A stretch of DNA of 64,000 bases from Gillisia limnaea DSM 15749. Its GTDB lineage: Bacteria > Bacteroidota > Bacteroidia > Flavobacteriales > Flavobacteriaceae. The notes under the pieces were generated by a model. It ran no database searches. It was not told the DNA's origin and saw nothing but the letters and a program-made list of their open reading frames with translations. This document shows, in pieces, positions 1 through 7,334 of this stretch (the first letter of the stretch is position 1; every line of letters starts with the position of its first letter). Where the stretch lies: contig NZ_JH594606.1 in assembly GCF_000243235.1 (NCBI RefSeq), positions 821,502-885,501 of the forward strand, read 5' to 3'. Made by a program: the position numbers and the translations under genes.

Positions 1-27
1 CAACGGCAACGAATTAAACCTGTTCAA

Positions 28-804
28 ATGGAAAATAAATCTGAAGACTTAATACCAGTACTTGATTTAGAAAAAATCAAAGCAAACAATTATAAAAATT
101 TAGATTGTCTACACCCCTATTATAGAAAACATCTTTTACTCCGCTTAGCATATTCTTTAGATTTACCTCTTTATACTCGTTATAGCACCTTTGAAGGGAA
201 AAGTTCTGAGTTTATAAAGGAAATTGAAATTGTAGACCCTATAGAACGGAAAGAGGTTTACAGAATTGGAATGGCAATGATGACATTTATGGATTCCCAG
301 TACAAAGAACCTATAAAAATTCCAACGGTACATAGATTATTATATACAGAAGGTTTAAAATTTATAGAGGTTGTACCTACATTGTCAAGAAAAATAAAAG
401 TTTTAAAGGCGTTAATAGAGCATGTCTATATCAAAGAAACAAAAAATACTTTTCATAAGAATGTTTTTGAAGATGTTAGGTTGAATCTTGTTGTCAAACT
501 TGAATCCTTTGAAAAATTACTTTCACTTCAAAATAAAAAGCAGGAGAAAGAAAAAACAAACGATTTACCTTACAAAATAGCACTATTAAAAGAAATAGGC
601 TTTTTTGATTTACCATTACTTAAAAACTTAACTGGCAATAAAAAAAGAGAAGTAGTTGCTCAGTTAATTGGGGGTACAGATAGGCAAATTAAAGGGAATA
701 TTAATGTTCTCAACCCTCAAAGTATGGATGACAGAACAAGATACACCTCTTTTACTTATGAAGATGAGGTAAAAAGATTTGTTTCCCGTTTATTCAATAC
801 ATAG
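28..804 (+). CDS. Hypothetical protein of a Bacteroidota mobile element
   Basis: This is a 258-residue soluble, Lys-rich protein with no signal peptide or membrane segment. The C-terminal third, from about residue 185, contains a pattern I associate with genes next to excisionases in Bacteroidota mobile elements: an IGFFD segment, then RQIKGNINVLNP and a final RYTS. No catalytic motif is visible. It lies 68 bp upstream of the excisionase-like gene and reads in the same direction, as do all genes to 5.3 kb, so it is probably part of the element's control or replication module. The ATG at 28 is the first in frame; the window begins too close upstream to exclude an earlier start. Function unknown. 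Confidence 0.6.
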   Translation: MENKSEDLIPVLDLEKIKANNYKNLDCLHPYYRKHLLLRLAYSLDLPLYTRYSTFEGKSSEFIKEIEIVDPIERKEVYRIGMAMMTFMDSQYKEPIKIPTVHRLLYTEGLKFIEVVPTLSRKIKVLKALIEHVYIKETKNTFHKNVFEDVRLNLVVKLESFEKLLSLQNKKQEKEKTNDLPYKIALLKEIGFFDLPLLKNLTGNKKREVVAQLIGGTDRQIKGNINVLNPQSMDDRTRYTSFTYEDEVKRFVSRLFNT

Positions 805-872
805 GGCGTATAAACAGGCGCACGCCCCACCTTCAAACGCATTGATATTTGTTGAAATTAAAACTTTCAGCA

Positions 873-1148
873 ATGAGCAACGTAACACAACTACACAACG
901 CAACCCCGGAGCAAATAACAGATGCTATCCTACAAGGGGTTAAAGAGCAATTAGATCAACTTAAAAAGGAATACCAACCCAAAGAGCCGGAGGAATATCT
1001 TTCACGTGCTGAGGTTGCTAAATTGCTTAAAGTCGATATTTCAACAATACACAATTGGGGCAAAGCCGGAAAACTTCAAAGATTTGCTTTAGGGAACAGG
1101 ATTTATTTTAAGCGTTCTCAAGTCGAAAGTGCAATAATTCAACTTTAA
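873..1148 (+). CDS. Excisionase-like helix-turn-helix DNA-binding protein
   Basis: The protein has 91 residues. The C-terminal half fits the HTH_17/excisionase family: YLSRAEVAKLLKVDISTIHNW is followed by a GKLQRFALGNRIYFKRSQV wing. Proteins of this kind bind DNA and direct excision or act as small regulators of integrated elements. The N-terminal half is polar and helical and may dimerise. I start it at the ATG at 873 (MSNVTQLHN) and not at the TTG 24 bases upstream. It precedes two genes that look like a replication module, which suits a role in excision or copy control. No integrase is visible; it may lie left of the window. Confidence 0.75.
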   Translation: MSNVTQLHNATPEQITDAILQGVKEQLDQLKKEYQPKEPEEYLSRAEVAKLLKVDISTIHNWGKAGKLQRFALGNRIYFKRSQVESAIIQL

Positions 1149-1159
1149 TCTTCTGAATT

Positions 1160-1546
1160 ATGGCAACGATACCAACACCCACCGTTCACAGTTATATAGA
1201 AATTAACCATGGTAAATTTGCAGAGGTTAAACACTACGAACTCAAAGAGGTTACCAACGGCAACCCGATTTTATCCAACCTAATAAACGTAAGTAAAAAC
1301 CGCAATTTTGCAAGATCAAACCCGGATTACTGGTTAAAAATTAGAGAAGGTAAGAAATGGATCAACCCGGCATTAACTGGTTTATTTAAAACCTCCACCC
1401 CTTTAATTTATTACGGAGATCACAACGACAAAAAGAATCTTATAATAGTTAGATTTTCTGCAAATGCAGAGGAAGTTATAATCTATTACTTTAAAGATTA
1501 CTATACCCGCGATTTAAAGCCTTTAATAGGCGCAACCGTTAGATAA
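1160..1546 (+). CDS. Hypothetical protein of the replication module
   Basis: This is a 128-residue protein of unknown family, 11 bp after the excisionase-like gene and so probably co-transcribed. It is polar with alternating short hydrophobic strands (IIVRFSANAEEVIIYYF near residue 95) and no signal peptide. A gene of this size between an excisionase-like gene and a Rep gene could be a single-strand-binding or accessory replication protein, but that is position-based inference; no motif proves it. The ATG at 1160 is well placed. Confidence 0.6.
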   Translation: MATIPTPTVHSYIEINHGKFAEVKHYELKEVTNGNPILSNLINVSKNRNFARSNPDYWLKIREGKKWINPALTGLFKTSTPLIYYGDHNDKKNLIIVRFSANAEEVIIYYFKDYYTRDLKPLIGATVR

Positions 1547-1577
1547 CAACACCCTAAGCATACCTAAGTATTAAAAC

Positions 1578-1605
1578 AAAAAAAGAGGGGCGTTCAACCC
1601 CCTCT
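1578..1605 (-). terminator. Rho-independent terminator, minus strand, just upstream of rep
   Basis: A stem AGAGGGG/CCCCTCT (1584-1590 with 1599-1605) is followed on the minus strand by seven U residues (the A-run 1578-1584). On the plus strand the hairpin is followed by AAATTG, so the U-tract favours minus-strand termination. No minus-strand gene lies to its right, which suggests a short antisense transcript from the start of rep. Confidence 0.5.
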
Positions 1606-1667
1606 AAATTGTTCAAATGTTCGGGAATACGGCAACGCATACCCACAACTCAAATATAAGAAATTAA

Positions 1668-2777
1668 TTGGTTGACTTCGTAAAATTACTAATCAAAGAT
1701 TATGACCCCCTAAAATTAGAGGGTAATAGGTATTTAGATTTTTACGATAATATAAACTTGGAAACTGGAGAGATTAAAACCATTAATAAAAAAGGTAAAA
1801 GGGTAACTCCACACAAACAAGCCTATTATAAAGACCTGGACTTTAGGATATATGAAACAGGTACTATAACAATAGCAGGTAGTTTACATAAGTACTACAA
1901 TGCAGGAGGTCACAATTATAACGATTTTGATTTTAACGCATTTTTAGGGGTTTTAAAGGACTTACAAAAGAAATTCAACTTAGACCTAAACAAATGTATT
2001 TTAAGGCAATTAGAGGTAGGTATAAACGTTGTGCCACCTAAACCAACTAATGAGATACTGGAATATAGTTTTTTACACAAAACAACCCCTTTTGAATTTA
2101 AATACAATTCAGATGAGGGAAAGTATTTACAGGCAAAACATAGCCAGTACATTATTAAATTTTACAATAAATACCTGCATTACAAAAAAGCCTTTTTAGT
2201 TGAAACCGAAATAATGCGTTTTGAAATTAAGTACACTAAAATGAAAAAGGTAAATGCAAAAGGAATATTCACCTTACAGGATTTAGCCGACAAAGGTTTG
2301 TATTTGTTCAAAGAAGATCTTTTACAGGAATGGAATAACGTTTTGTTTTATGACTGTACAATTAACCATAAAAGTAAGGTTTTAGACAATTACAATAACC
2401 CTATATACTGGAATAGGCAACTTCAAAAGAAAAGCCATTCAGCCTATTATAAACACCGCAGAAAGTTATCCGAATTAACCGCAAATCATTCTGAAAACCT
2501 TCAGGAACAAATAAGAAATATAATGAGTGAAAAGGTTGACTTTTTAAATGGCAGGGGTACACGTTTTGACAGTTTATATATAGGGTCAATTCCTGTACCC
2601 CCACTTCAAGAAATTACAGCCAAAATAAACAACGTTTGTCAGGTTACCAGTCTGAATATTTCAATGCAAAGGGATGACAGTTTTTTACTATCCCACACAG
2701 GATTAAACTACTATTACAAAACAGATAAAAAGATATTTGAGGAAGTGAAAAGAAAGTATCTTTCAAAGACTTGGTAA
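1668..2777 (+). CDS. Replication initiation protein, phage gene II/CRI-like
   Basis: The 369-residue protein resembles the replication initiators of filamentous phages and rolling-circle plasmids. The features are ITIAGSLHKYYNAG followed by HNYNDFDF near residues 65-90, a central hydrophobic core, and a C-terminal part with HSAYYKHRRKL and a late SHTGLNYYYK segment. These proteins nick the double-strand origin through a Tyr or paired Tyr. The start is TTG at 1668, preceded directly by an in-frame TAA; no ATG lies nearby. The TAA at 2775 is followed by a further 42 open codons in the same frame (see the next entry), so this copy may be prematurely truncated. Family assignment is from memory of motif patterns and is moderate. 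Confidence 0.6.
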   Translation: MVDFVKLLIKDYDPLKLEGNRYLDFYDNINLETGEIKTINKKGKRVTPHKQAYYKDLDFRIYETGTITIAGSLHKYYNAGGHNYNDFDFNAFLGVLKDLQKKFNLDLNKCILRQLEVGINVVPPKPTNEILEYSFLHKTTPFEFKYNSDEGKYLQAKHSQYIIKFYNKYLHYKKAFLVETEIMRFEIKYTKMKKVNAKGIFTLQDLADKGLYLFKEDLLQEWNNVLFYDCTINHKSKVLDNYNNPIYWNRQLQKKSHSAYYKHRRKLSELTANHSENLQEQIRNIMSEKVDFLNGRGTRFDSLYIGSIPVPPLQEITAKINNVCQVTSLNISMQRDDSFLLSHTGLNYYYKTDKKIFEEVKRKYLSKTW

Positions 2778-2906
2778 AAGGCAGATCACAAAACCCAGAT
2801 AAAACAAATTGCTAAGAATATTAGGCATACCAGAACCAACAGACAAAACAAGCAGGAAAGATTATACCCACCCGGGCAACCTTTATTATTTGACTTAGCA
2901 GTTTAG
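2778..2906 (+). pseudogene. In-frame continuation of the Rep reading frame after a TAA stop
   Basis: Directly after the Rep stop the same frame stays open for 42 codons to a TAG at 2904-2906. It encodes a basic tail that includes QIKQIAKNIRHTRTN and then LYPPGQPLLFDL. The composition looks like real protein and unlike the A+T-rich DNA that follows. The likeliest reading is that the ancestral Rep was about 412 residues long and that a nonsense change removed its end. The alternatives are stop-codon readthrough or a sequencing error. Confidence 0.5.
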
Positions 2907-3096
2907 AAATTAAACCATTTTACATAAGCCTAACCGTTACATTCATTGTTAACAAATGCTAACATTCAAAATTATGTGTCTGAACTCATAACCGTTGCAT
3001 TCAATTATTTCAAAACAATAATCATTAATAATCTTTTTTAATTATGGCACACGTTTTTAAAACTAAAATAATAACAACTAACTAAAACTTAAAACT

Positions 3097-5298
3097 ATGT
3101 TTAATAACAGGCGCAAATACTCCCTTAGTTCACCACTTGGAAAAATAGATTTAAAAATGGATCCTATGGGGTGGGATAAAACAGAAACCGAAATAGGCAG
3201 AAGCGAAAAAACATACGGGATCTTCTTAACGGTTTCCAATAACTTAGAATTTACAGGGAAGGCAAAGGAGTTTTTAGAACTTAACTGGAATACTTTTGGC
3301 GTACAGGCAGAGGTTACTCTAATCAAATGGGAAAAGCATCCAATTAGTGATGAGTGGTTGTTATCCTATACAGGGGAATTAGATTTTTCTACCAGAGAGG
3401 TAAAGGATAATAAATTTAAAATAGATGCAATAGAGGGAGGTTTAAGAGAGGTTTTCACTTCTCAATTAAAAGAAAAATATGAGTTAAACCGAAAAGAAGA
3501 TATTAACGGTGAGCCTATAACCCCTCTTTCACCTTCCCAAATAACCATCGCAGGCAGGGAAATATACCTATTAAGCCGATTTGTAGAGCGAGATTCGCAG
3601 TTCACTACAAAAAGCGGGCGATGGAGTTCAATAAATGAAGATAGAGAATCCTTTCATCCATTCCCGGTAAACCCAATAGCAAATTCAGATACTTTAAACA
3701 TCACACCCCCGTATGAAAGTTATAAAGCGGAGGAAAGATGGGATGATAAAAGCACCATTAATATGTTTTTTGCTATCGCAGACAGGGATAGAGGTATAAC
3801 AAAATTCAAAGGTTCAGCATCCTTTAAAGTGAGCAGCCGGGATGTGAGTAGGGTAAACGAATACAATTTTAAATTTGTGGTTTTCAGTTTTACAAGCGAT
3901 GAAGATGGATCTAACTTAACAAGAGATTTAACGCCTGTTTTTCAGCAAAATCTTGGAGGTTTACCCGCTGTGGGATCTGAATTTACAGTAACCTTGCCAG
4001 AGATAACACTAGAGCCTAAGAAGAACGAAAGTTATGCAATGGGGCTTTATTCTGTAGGTCAATACGGTGGACCTATCCAGCCCCCAACATTTGACGGGTG
4101 GGCAAATATAACTTTTTCAGACTTCAAAGCCAGTTTCACTTGGGCTGAGGATTCATTTTATCAAAGAACAAATTCTAAGTTTCTTACTGCTTATGAAGTA
4201 GGTAAAAGATTAATTGAGATATACACCGGAAAACCAAAATTCATTAGTAGTACTTTACAAAAGGATGAATACCCGGCTTTGGGTTTTTCTTGTGGAGGTT
4301 GGATAAGGAACCTTCAGAAAGTAGATGAGGAAGATAATATCATAGAATGGCCGTTAACCCTTTCCTTTGAGGACTATTTTAGGAGCATAGATGCAATAGA
4401 ACCAGTTGCCTATGGTATCGTGACTAAAGGAGCAAAGCAATTTGTTAGACTAGAGAAAAGAAGGTTTTTCTTTCAGCCTTATATTACTATTAGATTAGGT
4501 CTAGGATCCAAATACATAAGAACAACGGCTGGAGATTTCATCTACTCATCTTTCACTACAGGCTATACTCAGGGAGGGAATTATGAAAAACCCCTTGGAT
4601 TAGATGAACCAAATATTCAAACAACATTCATTTCCCCAATAACCAAAACGGATAATAAATATGAGGCACTAGGCACAAGCCGGGCAGATAGTTATGCCGT
4701 TGAGGATGCCAGGAGGATGCAGTATGAGAATTTCCCCGATGAAGATACACCCTACGACAAAGATAATTTTTTGTTAGATGCTAAGTTTAGAACCCGATCC
4801 AACCTAAAAGACTATTATGACTTGAGGTTATGGCAGGATGACTTTGAGCAGGTGCCGACAGGAATATATTCCCCGGAAACAGCCTTTAATTTACGCCTTA
4901 GTCCTGCTAATAACCGTAACAGGCACGCGTACTGGTTTAATTGTGGTTTAATGAATGACCCAACTAAAAAAATAAGATATGCCAGCAGCGAAGGGAATAG
5001 CGAGTTAAAAACAAAATTGCCAGGGAAACCAGAAGTAAAAGAAAATGAAGACGTTATAATACAGGATCTTTCAAACCCTATTTTTTCCCCTGACTGGATA
5101 GAATTTGAATATCCCCGCAATCAGGAATTAATCGACCTTTTACAAAGCACCACTGAGATAAACGGAGAGGAAATAAACAACTATTACGGCTTAGTAGAGT
5201 TCATAAATGAGAATGGGAACAAAGAGAGAGGATATATCTTTGATGTGAAAATTAAAAATGTAATTTCCTTTAAACTTTTAAAGAGTTACGGGTTTTAA
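3097..5298 (+). CDS. Orphan phage tail-like structural protein
   Basis: This is a 733-residue, beta-rich, acidic protein with no signal peptide. Its N-terminus (LKMDPMGWDKTETEIGRS, then YGIFLTVSNNLEFTGKAKEF) matches a pattern I know from tail/baseplate-associated proteins of Bacteroidota tailed phages, where a Gly-Trp-Asp motif precedes a large beta domain. No capsid, terminase or portal gene is present, so as a phage gene it is orphaned. It stands alone between the rep region and a 1-kb repeat tract, with the start at ATG 3097. It could be a satellite's borrowed tail or adsorption factor, or a cargo gene. The tail assignment is inference. Confidence 0.45.
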   Translation: MFNNRRKYSLSSPLGKIDLKMDPMGWDKTETEIGRSEKTYGIFLTVSNNLEFTGKAKEFLELNWNTFGVQAEVTLIKWEKHPISDEWLLSYTGELDFSTREVKDNKFKIDAIEGGLREVFTSQLKEKYELNRKEDINGEPITPLSPSQITIAGREIYLLSRFVERDSQFTTKSGRWSSINEDRESFHPFPVNPIANSDTLNITPPYESYKAEERWDDKSTINMFFAIADRDRGITKFKGSASFKVSSRDVSRVNEYNFKFVVFSFTSDEDGSNLTRDLTPVFQQNLGGLPAVGSEFTVTLPEITLEPKKNESYAMGLYSVGQYGGPIQPPTFDGWANITFSDFKASFTWAEDSFYQRTNSKFLTAYEVGKRLIEIYTGKPKFISSTLQKDEYPALGFSCGGWIRNLQKVDEEDNIIEWPLTLSFEDYFRSIDAIEPVAYGIVTKGAKQFVRLEKRRFFFQPYITIRLGLGSKYIRTTAGDFIYSSFTTGYTQGGNYEKPLGLDEPNIQTTFISPITKTDNKYEALGTSRADSYAVEDARRMQYENFPDEDTPYDKDNFLLDAKFRTRSNLKDYYDLRLWQDDFEQVPTGIYSPETAFNLRLSPANNRNRHAYWFNCGLMNDPTKKIRYASSEGNSELKTKLPGKPEVKENEDVIIQDLSNPIFSPDWIEFEYPRNQELIDLLQSTTEINGEEINNYYGLVEFINENGNKERGYIFDVKIKNVISFKLLKSYGF

Positions 5299-5741
5299 AT
5301 AATCAATTCTTTATTTGTTTTAATCAAACGTTTTTCAAGTGATTAGGTTACATTTTCCGACCAATACGCGCGCGCGCATGAGGAAGAGTTCTCTTACATA
5401 GTAAAAAAGGGCAGAATCGGAGCAATACGCGCGCGCATGAGGAGCCAATCAAATGATTGTTATTCGAACACTAAAAAAGGAAGACTTTGTAACGGTCAAA
5501 AATCTAAAAAAAGTTTATCGAAGACTTTACGCGCGTATGAATAATTATAAATCGTTTATTTTAAAGACTTTTTGGGAATCATTACGCGTGAGTAAAATCT
5601 AAGTTTTTAACACGATAAAAAAGAATAGGATTACAACAAGATTACAACAGGGATTATTAAAAGGTCAACCCTAAGGTTACCCAAAGGATTGATAAATGAT
5701 TTAATGCGTATTTAAACCGATAATAACGGTAAGAATACGGT

Positions 5742-5791
5742 AAGGACTAACCTAAGATTACCTAAGTTTTAACGGTCGATAAACGGTCGAA
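5742..5791 (+). repeat. 50-bp perfect direct repeat, copy 1
   Basis: This is identical to 6052-6101. It contains CCTAAGATTACCTAAG followed by two AACGGTCGA words 11 bp apart. The two copies start 310 bp apart. Confidence 0.85.
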
Positions 5792-6051
5792 AAGATGTAG
5801 ATTTTATAACGTTCTAACACGCGCACTTGGAACGATTGAAAATTAATAAAAGATAAACCTTTAAGTGACCATTACCCGCGCGTGAAACATCTATAAATTA
5901 AATAGGTGAAGTTTTTTGGGGTCTATACGCGCGGGAGTAGGTTACTGATTTTAGGACTAATATACCCTAAGGTATAACAGCCGGGAAACAGCGATAGAAC
6001 TTGTCAAAACTTGTCAAGGTTTAGTCAAGGGTATAACGGCAAGATTACGGC

Positions 6052-6101
6052 AAGGACTAACCTAAGATTACCTAAGTTTTAACGGTCGATAAACGGTCGA
6101 A
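6052..6101 (+). repeat. 50-bp perfect direct repeat, copy 2
   Basis: This is identical to 5742-5791. Similarity continues upstream imperfectly (AAGATTACGGCAAGG here, AAGAATACGGTAAGG in copy 1). Confidence 0.85.
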
Positions 6102-6283
6102 TAACAGTTGAGAAACAGCGATAAAACAGTGATAGGACTTGTCAAAACTTGATATTCAAAATTGATTATTCAAGTTTAATTAATTAAAAGTTTTTTATTT
6201 CTTAACCTGTATGTAAGGAACTGGACGAATTGAACTACCTAAAAGAATTTAGTAACCGATAATTACGGTTAATAACGGTAAGG

Positions 6284-6312
6284 TTGCGGTAATTTGTTTT
6301 TTCATATATTTG
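6284..6312 (+). promoter_or_regulatory. Bacteroidota-type promoter for the small lipoprotein gene
   Basis: A TTG at 6284-6286 is separated by 18 bp from TATATTTG at 6305-6312, matching the TTG / TAnnTTTG pattern of the Bacteroidota primary sigma factor. The gene starts 32 bp downstream. Confidence 0.5.
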
Positions 6313-6343
6313 GGTTTAACCTCCCTACACTAAAAAACCACAA

Positions 6344-6616
6344 ATGAAAAAGATCCTTTTATTACTATTTTTAACCGTTATGTCCTGTTCTACTGAAGAT
6401 GAATCGGAAAACCAGGCATTGTGTTGCGGCACTCCTATTGCAGAAATCATAGAAAGTTATCATAAAATGTACGGTGAAGTTCTTGAAAATGGAACTTTTA
6501 CAGAAGCAAGGAGAAGGGAAATTATAGCAGAATATAATGATAGGATAGAAAACCCCTGCGAAAGCCATATAAGATCCCTGGAAAATGCCGGGGCATCGTG
6601 TGAGAATCCTAATTAA
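6344..6616 (+). CDS. Small lipoprotein of unknown function
   Basis: The protein has 90 residues. The signal peptide ends in a lipobox, VMSCSTED, with Cys15 as the predicted lipidated residue, so it should be anchored in an envelope membrane. The acidic residues after the Cys suit surface export in Bacteroidota. The mature part is helical and carries four further Cys (a CC pair near 28, then late single Cys), perhaps disulphide-linked. It sits between the repeat tract and a tRNA gene with its own promoter and terminator, as cargo or morons often do. No family recognised. Confidence 0.7.
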   Translation: MKKILLLLFLTVMSCSTEDESENQALCCGTPIAEIIESYHKMYGEVLENGTFTEARRREIIAEYNDRIENPCESHIRSLENAGASCENPN

Positions 6617-6639
6617 TTACGAATAACACTACTATTTAG

Positions 6640-6665
6640 CCACTTCTAGCGAGGTGGTTTTTTTG
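6640..6665 (+). terminator. Rho-independent terminator of the lipoprotein gene
   Basis: The stem CCACTT/AGGTGG (one G-U pair) with a CTAGCG loop is followed by seven T. It lies 24 bp past the lipoprotein stop codon. Confidence 0.75.
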
Positions 6666-6809
6666 CTTTAGAACAATTAATTAATCTTTTATTAATTATT
6701 GAAACTATGCCAGGAGCAAAAAGTAGTAAATAATTAGAATTCTTATTTAGAATGATTATAAACAAGCGTGAAACTCATTTTATTTGTCAAGTATTTGTCA
6801 AGTAAGCAT

Positions 6810-6853
6810 AAAAAAACCTGTAAAGCCTTATAAATAAAGCATATACAGGTTTT
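6810..6853 (-). terminator. Terminator downstream of tRNA-Leu
   Basis: The inverted repeat AAAACCTGTA/TACAGGTTTT (6813-6822 with 6844-6853) is followed on the minus strand by a T-run (6816-6810). It starts six bases past the tRNA 3' end. Confidence 0.7.
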
Positions 6854-6858
6854 CTAAG

Positions 6859-6944
6859 TACTCGGAGCGGGACTTGAACCCGCACGACCGTTGCTGATCA
6901 TTGGATTTTAAGTCCAACGTGTCTACCAATTCCACCATCCGAGC
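6859..6944 (-). tRNA. tRNA-Leu (anticodon UAA)
   Basis: This is an 86-nt class II tRNA with a long variable arm. On the minus strand it begins GCTCGGATGGTGG and carries the D-loop GGTAGACA, the anticodon stem-loop TTGGACTTAAAATCCAA with anticodon TAA, the T-loop GGTTCAAGTCC and the 3' arm CTCCGAGT with discriminator A. The first acceptor pair is G-U. CCA is not encoded. The mobile element lies on its 3' side, the usual side for integration. Confidence 0.95.
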
Positions 6945-7031
6945 ATAGACATTTATTTTGAGCAAAAAACGCCCCAATAGCTATCGGGGAACCCGCGAAC
7001 CTCAGAGTTATTTTCTATCTCTTCCTTCCAG

Positions 7032-7104
7032 AGCGAAAAACGGGATTCGAACCCGCGACCTCCACCTTGGCAAGGTGGCGCTCTACCAACTGAGCTATTT
7101 TCGC
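7032..7104 (-). tRNA. tRNA-Gly (anticodon GCC)
   Basis: This is a 73-nt tRNA. On the minus strand it begins GCGAAAATAGCTCAGTTGG and has the anticodon stem-loop CCACCTTGCCAAGGTGG with anticodon GCC, the T-loop GGTTCGAATCC and acceptor TTTTCGC. It is probably co-transcribed with the downstream tRNA-Leu, 87 bp away. The ORF that crosses it on the plus strand is a tRNA-reading artefact. Confidence 0.96.
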
Positions 7105-7334
7105 AAATTTAAAGAACTTTCACGCCTTAAAGGCGATGCGCAACTGTTTATTGCGGTTGCAAATTTAATACAATTCTTATAATAGCAAAGGTTTTTTACT
7201 GAAAATTGAAGTCCTCTTACCTTTACTTTGTTGCTTCTAAAAGAAAAAATCCTTAACAGCTTGTTTTTCAGCTTTCAAAAAATTTATCCCATTCCATTCA
7301 ATCTCTAATTCCGGGAATAAAACCTGGGGTGAGA

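Larger units (their letters stand above)
5360..6150. repeat. Repeat-rich non-coding tract with GCGC palindromes and direct repeats
   Basis: No credible gene fills 5299-6343. The tract holds several ACGCGCG-type palindromes: near-identical AATACGCGCGCGCATGAGGA blocks at about 5363-5384 and 5424-5443, TACGCGCGTATGA at 5528-5540, TTACGCGTGAG near 5582, CCCGCGCGTGAAA near 5876, and TACGCGCGGGAG near 5926. It also contains a 50-bp perfect direct repeat (5742-5791 and 6052-6101), a repeated GAAACAGCGATA...CTTGTCAAAACTTG block (about 5985 and 6112), and many TAACGGT/AACGGTCGATA words. Runs of short GC-rich palindromes in A+T-rich DNA suggest an origin, packaging or partition region. Confidence 0.7.

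Noticed and set aside
6958..7182. A 74-codon plus-strand ORF containing NGIRTRDLHLGKVALYQLSYF
   Set aside because: It reads antisense through the tRNA-Gly gene; this peptide is a well-known artefact of tRNA sequence.
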